Part shown: positions 26,103 to 35,490 of the stretch, in pieces
How positions within the stretch are numbered: the stretch's first letter is position 1
How the letters are laid out: each line of letters opens with the position of its first letter
NCBI RefSeq assembly: GCF_000321415.2
Contig: NC_019902.2
Coordinates: 992,001 to 1,056,000, forward strand
DNA length: 64,000 bases
Origin: Thioalkalivibrio nitratireducens DSM 14787
GTDB taxonomy: Bacteria > Pseudomonadota > Gammaproteobacteria > Ectothiorhodospirales > Ectothiorhodospiraceae
Reading direction: 5' to 3'
Translations under genes and position numbers: made by a program
The notes under the pieces: model-generated
What the model was told of the DNA's origin: nothing
What the model saw: the letters and a program-made list of their open reading frames with translations, nothing else
The model's database searches: none

Positions 26103-29100
26103 ATGAGCAACCGGGCGGAATGGAGGGCGAAGGTCAATGCCGCGCTGTTCGACATGGACGGGGTGGTGGCGGACACGGCGCAGGCCCACGCTGCTGCCTG
26201 GAAGCGCCTGTTCGACGGGTTTCTCGAGGCGCGCGCGGAGCAACGCGGAGAAGCGTTCGAACCCTTCGATGTGGGCGACGATTACCGCCGGCACGTGGAT
26301 GGACGGCCCCGTGCCGAGGGTATCCGCAGTTTTCTCGACTCGCGCGGCATCGAACTCCCGGCCGGTACCGACAACGATGGGCCGGACGCGGAGACCGTCG
26401 CGGGCCTCGGCAAGCGAAAGAATCAGTATTTCCACGCCTGGCTGGACGAGAACCGAGTGCGGCCGTGCCCGGGAACCCTGAGGCTGCTCGATGCCCTGCG
26501 CAGCGCGGGTGTCCCGGCCGCGCTGTTCTCCTCCAGTCGCAATGCCGAGGCGGTGCTGAGCAGCGCCGGCCTCGGCGGGTATTTCGTCGTGAAGGTGGAC
26601 GGGAACGACCTGCTGAGGCTCGGTATCCCCGGGAAGCCGGATCCGGCCATGTTGCTGGAGGCGGCCCGGCGGTTGGGGGTCCGGCCCGAGGCCTGTGCAG
26701 TCTTCGAGGACGCCGGCATCGGTGTCGAAGCGGGCGTGCGCGGCGGTTTTTGGCCCGTGATCGGCGTGTCTCGTGACGATCATGCCGAGCAATTGCTCCA
26801 GGCCGGCGCCGAGCGGGTGGTCCGCGACCTGGGCGAGCTTCGCTACAGCGGCGCGGAAGGCCTGCAGCTGCGCACGCTCGAGACCCTGCCCTGCGCCCTG
26901 GATCATGAAAACGAGCTTCTCGACCGTCTGAAGACCGGGCGTCCCGCGGTTTTTCTGGATTATGACGGCACTCTGACGCCCATCGTCGACGATCACACCA
27001 GGGCGTTCCTGGCCGAGGACATGCGCGCGACGGTCGCGTCACTCGCCCGCCATTGCCCCGTGGTGATCGTGAGTGGACGCGATCTGGGGAAACTGCGTGA
27101 ACTGGTTGCGCTCGAGTGTGTCTGGCTGGCGGGCAGCCACGGTTTCGAGATCGCCGGGCCGAGGGGTGTCAGTCCGGGGCTGGAGCAGGGCCGCGAGTTC
27201 CTGCCAGAACTCGATGCGGCGGAACAGGCGCTGGAGGAGCGGCTGGCCTATATCGACGGCCATTCGCTGGAACGCAAGCGTTTCTCGATCGCCGTGCATT
27301 ACCGCGGCGTCGCGTCCGCCGACGTGGATCGGCTCGCTTCCGCCGTTCGCGAGGTTCTGGAGAAACACCCGAAGCTGCGTCTGGGGCGCGGCAAGAAGGT
27401 CCTCGACATCGGCCCTGACATCCACTGGAACAAGGGCGAGGCCGTGCGTTGGGTGCTCAGCGAACTCGACGGCCAGGGCGCCGAGATCGTTCCGGTCTAC
27501 GTCGGCGACGATCTCACCGACGAGGACGCGTTCCGGACGCTCGCAGGGCAGGGAATCTGTGTCGCGGTTCGTCACGACGAAAGCCGCCCTACCGCAGCCG
27601 ACTACGCCGTGGGCGACGTCCGGGGGGTGAAACGCCTCCTGCAGTCGCTGACCGGCTTCCAGGCCGCGCAGGCGCCCGGGGCAGCGACGATGCGCGAGCT
27701 GAAGAAAGGGGAGTGGTCGCTTCGTTACTCGGGCTACCGGCCGCAGCAGGAGGGGCTTCGAGAGGCGCTCTGCACGCTGGGCAACGGGTACTGCGCGACG
27801 CGCGGCGCCGCGGCCTATGCGCAAGCCGATGATGTGCACTACCCGGGTACCTACCTCGCCGGCGGTTACAACCGCCTGGCCAGTGACGTCGCCGGCCGCA
27901 GGATCGAAAACGAGGATCTGGTCAATCTGCCGAATTGGTTGCCGCTGACCTTTCGTGTCGGCGACGGCAACTGGTTCCGGTTCGACGACACGGAGATCCT
28001 CTCCGTTGAACAGGAACTCGATGTTGTCCGCGGGCTGCTGTTGCGCAACCTTCGTTTTCGCGATGCGCAGGGTCGAATGACGGTATGGCGTGAATGCCGG
28101 CTGGTCAGCATGGCCTCGCCCCATATCGCTGCGCTCTGCGTGGAGGTGACCGCTGAGGACTGGTCGGGACCGATCACCGTGCGCTCCTCCCTCGACGGCG
28201 GCGTGGTCAACGATGGCGTCGCACGTTACCGGGGCCTCGGAAACCGCCATCTCGAGATCATCGAGGCGGACCATCGGGGCGAAAACACCGTGTTTCTGCG
28301 CACGCGCACCAGTCAGTCGCTGCTCGGGCTTGCGCAGGCCGCCTGTACCCGCATCTATCGGGACGGCTTCGAGATCGATGCCGAGCGGTGCACGCTGACC
28401 GACGACCGGGGCGTGGCACAGGAGATCGTCCTTGACCTGCCCGAGCGGGCAACGATCCGGGTGGAGAAAATCGCAGCGTTGTATTCGTCCCGCGACTGGG
28501 CGATCTCGGAGCCGGGGATCGAGGCTTTGCGGGCGCTCGGACGCGCCGGCCGTTTCGACGCAATTCGTACGCGGCACGAAATGGCCTGGAGACACCTGTG
28601 GAGCGAGTGCGATATCACCCTCGACGATGACGGGGCGCCCGCCACCGAACTCAAGCTGCGCGTCCACATCTTCCACCTGCTGCAGACCGCTTCGAAGCAC
28701 TCGGTGGATCTCGATGCCGGTGTCCCCGCCCGCGGCTGGACTGGTGAGGCCTACCGCGGACACATCTTCTGGGATGAGCTGTTCATCTTCCCGTTCCTGA
28801 ATCTGCGCATTCCGATGCTGACGCGCGCGCTGCTGCGCTATCGCCACCGGCGCCTCGGTGAAGCCCGGCAGGCGGCCACGGAGGCCGGCTACCGGGGGGC
28901 GATGTTTCCATGGCAGAGTGGCAGCGATGGTCGCGAGGAAACCCAGCGGCTGCACCTGAACCCGGCGTCAGGCCGGTGGCTCCCGGACATCTCCCACCGG
29001 CAGCGGCATATCAGCTCGGCGATCGCCTACAACGTCTGGCAGTACTTCCAGGCCTCGGATGACCACGAATTCATGAACTTCTACGGGGCGGAGATGCTGC

Positions 29101-30176
29101 TGGAAATCGCACGGTTCTGGGCCAGCGCGTCGGTGTACAACTCCGCGCTGGATCGTTACGAGATCAAGGGCGTGATGGGGCCGGACGAGTACCATACCGC
29201 CTACCCGGACGCTGACCCCGAGGCCGAAGGCGGTGTGGACAACAACGCCTACACCAACGTGATGGCGGCCTGGGTGCTGACGCGGGCGCGTGATGCGATC
29301 GACGTGCTGCCGGAGATGCGCTGGCGGGAGCTTCGGGAGCGCATGGGTCTGGACGATGAAGAACTGGAGCATTGGGACGAGATCAGCCGGAAGCTTCGCG
29401 TGCCGATGCACCAGAACGGGATCATCAGCCAGTTCGAGGGCTATGAAGACCTCGAGGAATTCGACTGGGACGGGTATCGGGAAAGATACGGCGACATCCA
29501 GCGCCTCGACCGGATCCTGGAAGCCGAAGGCGATTCACCGAACCGCTACAAGCTCTCCAAGCAGGCCGATGTGCTGATGCTGTTCTACCTGTTCTCGGCC
29601 GAGGAGCTTGCACTGCTCTTCGAGCAGCTCGGCTACCCGTTCGATCCGGAGACGATTCCGAGAAACGTCCAGTATTACCTGGCGCGCACGTCACATGGAT
29701 CGACCCTGAGCCAGTTGGTGCACTCCTGGGTGATGGCGCGGTCCGACCGATCGCATTCCTGGAATCTCTTCCAGCGCGTCCTGGACAGCGACATCGCGGA
29801 TATCCAGGGCGGCACGACCCCCGAGGGCATTCACGTCGGCGCGATGGCCGGGAGCGTGGACCTGGTTCAGCGTTGCTATCTCGGCATCGGCCTGCGAGGC
29901 AACGTGCTGCACTTCGACCCCGCGTTCCCTCCCGAACTGCGCTGCGTGAAGCTGCGGCTGCATTACCGGAACCAGACGCTGGAAGTGGAGGCCGACCACG
30001 ATCGGCTGGAGATCCGCAGTGGAGCGTACACCACTCGTTCGATCACCGTGGCCTACCGCGGTCATTACCGTGAGCTGGCCCCTGGTGACCGCTGCGGGTT
30101 CCGGCTGCTGAAGCCGGACGAGCGCGTGCGTGACGAGAATCGCTTGGGCACGGGAGAGCCCCATGCGGCGTGCTAA
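26103..30176 (+). CDS. Three-domain HAD / trehalose-6-phosphate phosphatase / GH65 phosphorylase fusion (OtsB1-like)
   Basis: This is a 1357-residue fusion. Residues ~10-245 form a beta-phosphoglucomutase-like HAD domain (ALFDMDGVVADTA; DAGIGVEAG). Residues ~275-525 form a trehalose-phosphatase HAD domain (VFLDYDGTLTPIVDDH; later GDDLTDEDAF). Residues ~540-1345 form a GH65 domain of the trehalose/kojibiose-phosphorylase group, with the catalytic acid in MGPDEYH near residue 1027. The order matches mycobacterial OtsB1 proteins of ~1330 residues (established family knowledge). If all three work, trehalose-6-P would be dephosphorylated, trehalose phosphorolysed and glucose-1-P isomerised by one chain. 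GGAGG precedes the ATG. No OtsA is in the window. Confidence 0.9.
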   Translation: MSNRAEWRAKVNAALFDMDGVVADTAQAHAAAWKRLFDGFLEARAEQRGEAFEPFDVGDDYRRHVDGRPRAEGIRSFLDSRGIELPAGTDNDGPDAETVAGLGKRKNQYFHAWLDENRVRPCPGTLRLLDALRSAGVPAALFSSSRNAEAVLSSAGLGGYFVVKVDGNDLLRLGIPGKPDPAMLLEAARRLGVRPEACAVFEDAGIGVEAGVRGGFWPVIGVSRDDHAEQLLQAGAERVVRDLGELRYSGAEGLQLRTLETLPCALDHENELLDRLKTGRPAVFLDYDGTLTPIVDDHTRAFLAEDMRATVASLARHCPVVIVSGRDLGKLRELVALECVWLAGSHGFEIAGPRGVSPGLEQGREFLPELDAAEQALEERLAYIDGHSLERKRFSIAVHYRGVASADVDRLASAVREVLEKHPKLRLGRGKKVLDIGPDIHWNKGEAVRWVLSELDGQGAEIVPVYVGDDLTDEDAFRTLAGQGICVAVRHDESRPTAADYAVGDVRGVKRLLQSLTGFQAAQAPGAATMRELKKGEWSLRYSGYRPQQEGLREALCTLGNGYCATRGAAAYAQADDVHYPGTYLAGGYNRLASDVAGRRIENEDLVNLPNWLPLTFRVGDGNWFRFDDTEILSVEQELDVVRGLLLRNLRFRDAQGRMTVWRECRLVSMASPHIAALCVEVTAEDWSGPITVRSSLDGGVVNDGVARYRGLGNRHLEIIEADHRGENTVFLRTRTSQSLLGLAQAACTRIYRDGFEIDAERCTLTDDRGVAQEIVLDLPERATIRVEKIAALYSSRDWAISEPGIEALRALGRAGRFDAIRTRHEMAWRHLWSECDITLDDDGAPATELKLRVHIFHLLQTASKHSVDLDAGVPARGWTGEAYRGHIFWDELFIFPFLNLRIPMLTRALLRYRHRRLGEARQAATEAGYRGAMFPWQSGSDGREETQRLHLNPASGRWLPDISHRQRHISSAIAYNVWQYFQASDDHEFMNFYGAEMLLEIARFWASASVYNSALDRYEIKGVMGPDEYHTAYPDADPEAEGGVDNNAYTNVMAAWVLTRARDAIDVLPEMRWRELRERMGLDDEELEHWDEISRKLRVPMHQNGIISQFEGYEDLEEFDWDGYRERYGDIQRLDRILEAEGDSPNRYKLSKQADVLMLFYLFSAEELALLFEQLGYPFDPETIPRNVQYYLARTSHGSTLSQLVHSWVMARSDRSHSWNLFQRVLDSDIADIQGGTTPEGIHVGAMAGSVDLVQRCYLGIGLRGNVLHFDPAFPPELRCVKLRLHYRNQTLEVEADHDRLEIRSGAYTTRSITVAYRGHYRELAPGDRCGFRLLKPDERVRDENRLGTGEPHAAC

Positions 30177-30222
30177 CGGTCACGCCGCGTGCGGGCACCC
30201 CTGAACGTAAACGAAGCGAAGG

Positions 30223-30342
30223 GCGGAAGAGGCCGAAAGCCGTCATCTGCGATCCGGCGGCGGGGTTGCCGCGGGCGCTGGGACGGTGCGAACGCCGAAC
30301 GGCGGAGGACGCTGTGCCTTGCCGTCCTACAGGTCGCCCCGG
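30223..30342 (-). repeat. ~120-bp dispersed repeat, copy B (inverted)
   Basis: The reverse complement aligns along its length with 3701-3819, sharing TGACGGCTTTCGGCCTCTTC, GGCGTTCGCA and CAGCGTC blocks, with scattered differences. It occupies the centre of the 274-bp gap between the trehalose fusion and the acyl ligase gene. Confidence 0.8.
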
Positions 30343-30450
30343 ACGGGAGCAGCGCGCCCGTTCACGTTTACGCGGCGGCTGCATTTCGGCAGTGTCGTAG
30401 AGGACAGGTAAGCAGCGGCCGGCGTAGCGGCGCCCCTTGGAGGTTCCAGG

Positions 30451-33099
30451 ATGAATGCTCAAACCATCGACGAACTCGTGTCTTCCCGTTCGGTGACGGG
30501 GGATCAGGCGGCGGTAGTCGCAATGAGTCGCGACGCGTTCGACACGACTTCGCGTGCCGAGCTGCTCGAACGGGCGGGCCGCCTGGCGGCCGGCCTCCAG
30601 GAGACTGGACTGGAGCCTGGTGGCCGGACCGTGATCTTCGCCCCCAACAGCGCCGACTGGGTGATCGCCGCGCTGGGCGTGATCAATGCAGGGGGTGTCG
30701 TGGTGCCGCTGGATACCCAGATGCCGCGCGAGGATCTGGAGCATGTCCTTACCGATTCCGAGCCGCAATTCATCGTCACGACCGCGAAGTTCCGGGATCG
30801 CCTGCCGGAGGATCTGGGCGATGCACGGACCTATCTCATCGATGCCGCGGCGGATGCCTCGGATGCGTGGGAAGGTTTTTTCGAGCACGAACCAGCGGCG
30901 GCAGTCGCGAAATCCGACGATGTCGCGGTGATCTTCTACACCTCCGGGACCACGGGTCCCCCGAAGGGCGTGCCGCTGACACACCGGAACCTGACCAGCA
31001 ACGTCGAGGCGTTGTGCGCGCAGGAACTCGCCGATGATCAGGACCGGGTCCTGGTTCCGCTGCCGTTCCACCACGTCTATCCGTTCACGGTCGGCATCCT
31101 GGTTCCGCTGACGATCGGGGCGACGATCATCGTGCCCTTCTCCCTGGTGGGCCCCCAAATCGTGCGCGCGTTGCGCGACGGCGAGGCGACGGTGATGCTC
31201 GGAGTGCCGCGCCTCTACGAGGCCGTATGGAAGGCACTGGAAGATCGGGTCTCGGCACGCGGCCGAATCCCGGCGCTCCTGTTTCGCCTCATACTGGGTA
31301 TGTCGAAGCTCGCGCGCCACCGGCTGGGCCTGCGCGTGGGCCGGAGCCTGTTCAAGGGCCTGCACAATCGCCTGGCGCCGGGCCTGCGCCTGGTAGTCGC
31401 CGGTGGTGCTGCGCTCGATCCGGGCCTCGGACGCAACCTGCAGGCGCTGGGCTGGGAGGTGGCCACCGGCTACGGCCTCAGCGAGACCTCTCCGATCCTG
31501 GCCTACAATCCGCCGGACCGTTTGCGGCTGGAGGCTGCAGGGCTTCCCCTTCCGGGTGTGGAGCTCGCCATCGATGATTCCGGCTCCTCGGACGGGCGCG
31601 GCGAGGTGATGGCCCGGGGTCCGAACGTGTTTGCGGGTTACCTGAATCTTCCGGATAAGACCAAGGCGGTCCTCGATAACGATGGCTGGTTTCGTACCGG
31701 GGACACGGGGGAGATCGACGACGGCTACCTGCGCCTGCACGGTCGCGAATCCTCGATGATCGTGCTTTCCGGTGGCGAGAACGTCGATCCGGAACGCGCG
31801 GAGGAGGCACTTCAGGCCATCGACGAGGTCCGCGAGGCCGGCGTTCTTGCGCACGACGATCGCCTGGCGGCGGTCGTGGTTCCGGAGTCCCGTCTGTTGC
31901 GTGAGGTCACGGGCGAGGACCTCGAGAAGCGGGTCAAGGACTCGGTGAAGAAGGCGGCGAAGGAACTGCCGAGTCATCATCGGCCCGGCGTGGTGCGCGT
32001 TGCGCTCGATCCCCTGCCGCGCACACGCCTCGGCAAGCTGCGCCGGCACAAGCTCGAAGAATTGTTCGAGGAACTGGGCAAGGAAGACACCGTTTCCGAT
32101 GCGCGTCCGGAGCCCGTGTCGCCGGAATCGATGGCCCCCGAGGATCAGCAGCTGCTTTCCGACCCGGGCGCGGAACGTACCTGGGACTATTTGGCCGAGC
32201 GTTTTCACGATATCCGTCTCACCCCGGACAGTAGCCTCGCCGAGGAACTTGGGATCGATTCACTGAGCTGGGTGGACCTGACGCTTGCGCTGCAGGACCG
32301 CGCCGGGATCGACCTCGACGACTCGGCGATCGAACGCGTCGAAACGGTCCGGGAGCTCCTGCAGGAGGCCGCCGGCGCTTCCGAAGCCAAGGAGGGTAGG
32401 GGCGAACTGAAAAAACAGCTCGAGGATCCGGAGTCGCTCCTCGTCGATGACCAGAGGAAGGATCTCGAGCCCCTCGGCCCGGCCCGCCGCTCCGTCGGCC
32501 GCGCGCTGCTGGGGCCTGTGCGGCTGCTGTCGCGCCTGTTGGTGCGTGTCGACGTGCAAGGACGTCTGCCGGACGACGGACCCTTCCTGATCGCACCGCG
32601 CCACCTGAGTTTCGTGGACCCGCTGGCATTGCTGCCGGCCCTCAGCAGGCAGCAGCTCGAGTCGCTGTACTGGGCCGGCCTGGAGGCCTACCTGTTCTCC
32701 AACCGGTTCTCCCGGGCCTTCAGCCGAACGGCCCACGTCCTGCCAATCGACCCCGGTTCCGCACCGCGCAGGAGCCTGGCCCTCGCCGCGGCCTGCCTGA
32801 AGCGTGGGCACAGCCTGATCTGGTTCCCGGAAGGGCAGCGTTCTCCGGACGGCAGGCTCCAGCGCCTGCGCCCCGGTATCGGGCTGGTCCTGGCCGCGCA
32901 GCCGGTACCGGTGGTGCCCGTCTGGATCGAGGGCACGCGGGAGGTGATGGCGCCGGGACGGCACTTCCCACGTCCTGGCAAGAGGGTGCGGGTGATCATC
33001 GGGGATCCGGTCTCGCCCGAGACCTACGGCACCGACGAACGCGAGATCGTGAAGAGCCTGCAGTCGGCGCTGGAGGATCTGGGCGAGTCATCGGTCTAA
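30451..33099 (+). CDS. AMP-ligase / acyl carrier / acyltransferase fusion (Aas-like)
   Basis: This is an 882-residue fusion. Residues ~1-540 are an adenylate-forming ligase with YTSGTTGPPKG near 162, GYGLSETSP, and the GWFRTGDTGEI motif. Residues ~560-640 are an acyl carrier-like domain with ELGIDSLSW, where the Ser near 603 would carry phosphopantetheine. Residues ~690-882 are a PlsC-type acyltransferase with APRHLSFVD (HX4D) and FPEGQRS. The order implies that a fatty acid is activated, loaded on the carrier and transferred to a lysolipid. Escherichia coli Aas has ligase and acyltransferase in the opposite order and no carrier domain. GGAGG precedes the ATG. It pairs functionally with the LplT-like carrier and the patatin. 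Confidence 0.9.
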   Translation: MNAQTIDELVSSRSVTGDQAAVVAMSRDAFDTTSRAELLERAGRLAAGLQETGLEPGGRTVIFAPNSADWVIAALGVINAGGVVVPLDTQMPREDLEHVLTDSEPQFIVTTAKFRDRLPEDLGDARTYLIDAAADASDAWEGFFEHEPAAAVAKSDDVAVIFYTSGTTGPPKGVPLTHRNLTSNVEALCAQELADDQDRVLVPLPFHHVYPFTVGILVPLTIGATIIVPFSLVGPQIVRALRDGEATVMLGVPRLYEAVWKALEDRVSARGRIPALLFRLILGMSKLARHRLGLRVGRSLFKGLHNRLAPGLRLVVAGGAALDPGLGRNLQALGWEVATGYGLSETSPILAYNPPDRLRLEAAGLPLPGVELAIDDSGSSDGRGEVMARGPNVFAGYLNLPDKTKAVLDNDGWFRTGDTGEIDDGYLRLHGRESSMIVLSGGENVDPERAEEALQAIDEVREAGVLAHDDRLAAVVVPESRLLREVTGEDLEKRVKDSVKKAAKELPSHHRPGVVRVALDPLPRTRLGKLRRHKLEELFEELGKEDTVSDARPEPVSPESMAPEDQQLLSDPGAERTWDYLAERFHDIRLTPDSSLAEELGIDSLSWVDLTLALQDRAGIDLDDSAIERVETVRELLQEAAGASEAKEGRGELKKQLEDPESLLVDDQRKDLEPLGPARRSVGRALLGPVRLLSRLLVRVDVQGRLPDDGPFLIAPRHLSFVDPLALLPALSRQQLESLYWAGLEAYLFSNRFSRAFSRTAHVLPIDPGSAPRRSLALAAACLKRGHSLIWFPEGQRSPDGRLQRLRPGIGLVLAAQPVPVVPVWIEGTREVMAPGRHFPRPGKRVRVIIGDPVSPETYGTDEREIVKSLQSALEDLGESSV

Positions 33100-33493
33100 G
33101 AGCCGTGGCCAGCAGCCTCCGACTGTTTACAGCTGCGATGGCGCGCCATCGCGGGCGAGGGGGCGTGTGGTTGCCTATAGGCTGCCGATGCTCGTGCGGC
33201 GGTCCGTGGGCGCACGTTCCTCGGCGTGTCGGATAAGTTCGTCGATACTCACTTGGCACGCCGGTCTTGGTGCGCTGCATCAAAAGCCTGGCAAACCGTA
33301 GCCGAAACTGCGGATCCCGAGGCCGGACGTCAGCGCTTCGTCTTCCACGACTGCGCGCGCTCGGACGGCGCCGTGGACCGCGCGAGTGCCGGCACTACGT
33401 CCCGGCGGAACCGCGATGCCGTGATTCCATCGGGACTGGACCCGCGATCCAGGGAGGAGAACAATCGGCAGACGTGCAAGCGAGGGAGGCACG
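33100..33493. other. Intergenic stretch, no feature recognised
   Basis: This is a 394-bp gap between the acyl ligase fusion and the patatin gene. Several short open frames cross it but none resembles a known family. The 3' end carries the patatin Shine-Dalgarno sequence (GGGAGG, 33483-33488). Confidence 0.5.
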
Positions 33494-34405
33494 ATGGCAC
33501 GGCAATCGGAGCAGGCTGCCCGGAGCGTTTCACTCGTGCTGGGCTCGGGCGGTGCCCGTGGATTGGCACATATCGGCGTGATCCAGGAGCTCGAGGCCCG
33601 CGGCTACGAGATCCATGCGATCTCGGGGAGCTCGATGGGCGCGTTGGTCGGCGGCATCCACGCGCTGGGGGAACTGCAGACGTATACCGACTGGGTCGAG
33701 GGCCTCAGCCAGACCGACGTCATCGGATTGCTCGACTGGTCGTTTTCCGGAGGCGGGCTGATTCGCGGCGACAAACTGATACGCAAGCTGAGGGACCTGG
33801 TCGGCGAGCGCGACATCGAGGATCTGCCGATCAACTACACCGCGGTCGCGGTCGACATCCATCGCGGAAAGGAAGTCTGGATGAGCGACGGTTCGCTGTT
33901 CGATGCCATCCGGGCCTCCATCGCGATCCCCGCGGTCTTCGCACCCCATCGCTACCGCGGCCGGACGCTCGTCGACGGCGGATTGCTCAACCCGGTGCCG
34001 GTGGCACCGACGCTGCGCACGCTGACGGACCTGACCATCGTCGTCGATGTGAACGGACCGGCACCCGATGAATCCGCAGCGGACCCGGATGAGGAGAGTG
34101 ACAACTCCGGCCTGCTGCGGCGCATGCTCGGTTATGTCGAGTCGCTCGGCATGAACGGTGCGTCCGCGGCCCAGGGCATGGCGCTCTCGGAAGTGCTGAT
34201 GCGCTCGCTGGAAACGATGCAGGCGGCCATCACCCGGCATCACCTCGCGGTATTCCGCCCCGACCTCGTGATCAGCATCCCGAAGAACACCTGCATGGTC
34301 CACGAATTCCATCGTGCCACCCCGGTGATTGCGCTGGGACGGGAGGCCGCCCGCGAGAGACTCGAGCATCTGGAAGAGAACGGCAGGCCCGGAGCCCCGT
34401 ACTGA
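33494..34405 (+). CDS. Patatin-like phospholipase (RssA type)
   Basis: This is a 303-residue patatin-family lipid acyl hydrolase. The oxyanion loop GSGGARGLAHIGV is near residue 17, the nucleophile elbow GSSMG near 45, and the catalytic Asp in VDGGLLNPVP near 160. No signal peptide is visible, so it probably acts in the cytoplasm or on the inner face of the membrane. GGGAGG precedes the ATG. It follows the lysolipid acyltransferase fusion, so the pair could deacylate and reacylate phospholipids, which is inference from position. Confidence 0.92.
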   Translation: MARQSEQAARSVSLVLGSGGARGLAHIGVIQELEARGYEIHAISGSSMGALVGGIHALGELQTYTDWVEGLSQTDVIGLLDWSFSGGGLIRGDKLIRKLRDLVGERDIEDLPINYTAVAVDIHRGKEVWMSDGSLFDAIRASIAIPAVFAPHRYRGRTLVDGGLLNPVPVAPTLRTLTDLTIVVDVNGPAPDESAADPDEESDNSGLLRRMLGYVESLGMNGASAAQGMALSEVLMRSLETMQAAITRHHLAVFRPDLVISIPKNTCMVHEFHRATPVIALGREAARERLEHLEENGRPGAPY

Positions 34406-34593
34406 GCGCCATCCGTACCTGTGCGCCGGGAATGGCCCCGGCCGCCAGGGTCGACGCATGCTGCGTTTGCAACCGCGATCGGCCTCGCGCATCCTGATCG
34501 AGGGCAAAATGATTCTCCGATTCCGGTGCGGTCACCGGAAATATCAAGGCCCGCAGGCTGCGGGTTCCCCTCGACACACCGAGGCATACCCTG

Positions 34594-34911
34594 ATGGAAA
34601 ATGGAACGTTCTTCCTGGCACTTTTCGTCTGGATCGCCTTCTTTATCCTGGCCATTCCGCTGGTACGGCGTATTCGGCATCCCGATCAAAGACCGTTGGC
34701 CGCCTACCTGATCTTCGTGTCGCTCTTCACGCTGGTCGCCGGGATCCTGTTCGCGCTCCTGTCCTGGCTTGCAGTGCTTCTGGGCTTGTCCCAGGCGCTG
34801 GAACGCCTGTCGCCCGCGGTGGTGTTTCTCGTGCTGGTGTTTGCGCCCGCCTTCTTCGTCGCAACCTGGCAAGCGCGAAAGCCGCGGTGGCGGAGACCCC
34901 CGCCACCCTGA
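34594..34911 (+). CDS. Small uncharacterised membrane protein
   Basis: This is a 105-residue protein with three hydrophobic helices (about residues 5-25, 37-68 and 76-93) and a basic, Pro-rich tail (KPRWRRPPPP). It resembles nothing I can name. Start and frame are supported by the hydrophobic pattern. It is separated from the patatin gene by 188 bp. Confidence 0.6.
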   Translation: MENGTFFLALFVWIAFFILAIPLVRRIRHPDQRPLAAYLIFVSLFTLVAGILFALLSWLAVLLGLSQALERLSPAVVFLVLVFAPAFFVATWQARKPRWRRPPPP

Positions 34912-35001
34912 GACGAGCGGGCTCGCGGCAGGGTGGCCGGACGCATCAATCCCATGGGCTGCCGCGGCCAAAGGGCGCAATGCCAGGTGGCGGCGGTTGC
35001 C

Positions 35002-35460
35002 TCATTCGATCCCCGCCGCGCGCTGCTCTGTACGGATCCAGGCGATGATGTGTGCCGCGCCTTCCCCGGTGACACCTGGTACCGGCGGCATATCGCCGAA
35101 CTCCCAGTGGTGCTGATGCACGCCAAGCGCGATGGCCCGGTAGAACGCGAGATCCGAATGGTGCGAGGGCTCGTAGATGCGGTGGATCAGTGGCGGACCC
35201 TGGTCCGTCCCCAGTGCCTCGGGTCCATGACACGCGGCGCAGTGCGTAGCGAACAGTGAAAATCCCGCAGCCGGATCGGGCTCGAACGTCTCGGGTGGAA
35301 TCCGGAACTCGGTGCGCTGGGCGGGCGGGGTGCCCGTTGGTGCCTGCGCCTGGGGTTCCGGAGCGGCGGCGGTGTCGGTCCCGGGGGTTCCGGGATCGCT
35401 GCATCCCGCCAGCAACGCGATGCTGACGATTCCGATGGGCAGGGTGGTTCGAATGGTCAA
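35002..35460 (-). CDS. Lipoprotein c-type cytochrome
   Basis: This is a single-haem cytochrome c attached to a membrane by a lipid. A TTG start at 35460 is preferred because GGAGGAG lies 7 bp upstream and it yields a neat lipoprotein signal (TIRTTLPIGIVSIALLAGC); the ATG at 35484 lacks a ribosome site. After a Pro/Thr-rich linker the haem motif is CAACH, and the axial Met is probably in FGDMPPVPG. The domain is ~95 residues and similar to CccA/cytochrome cL-like proteins. It lies 30 bp after cusS on the same strand, so it may share that promoter and act as an electron acceptor for periplasmic copper oxidation (inference). Confidence 0.87.
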   Translation of the reverse strand: MTIRTTLPIGIVSIALLAGCSDPGTPGTDTAAAPEPQAQAPTGTPPAQRTEFRIPPETFEPDPAAGFSLFATHCAACHGPEALGTDQGPPLIHRIYEPSHHSDLAFYRAIALGVHQHHWEFGDMPPVPGVTGEGAAHIIAWIRTEQRAAGIE

Positions 35461-35490
35461 GACGGTCTCCTCCGTGTCGGGCATGGACGA

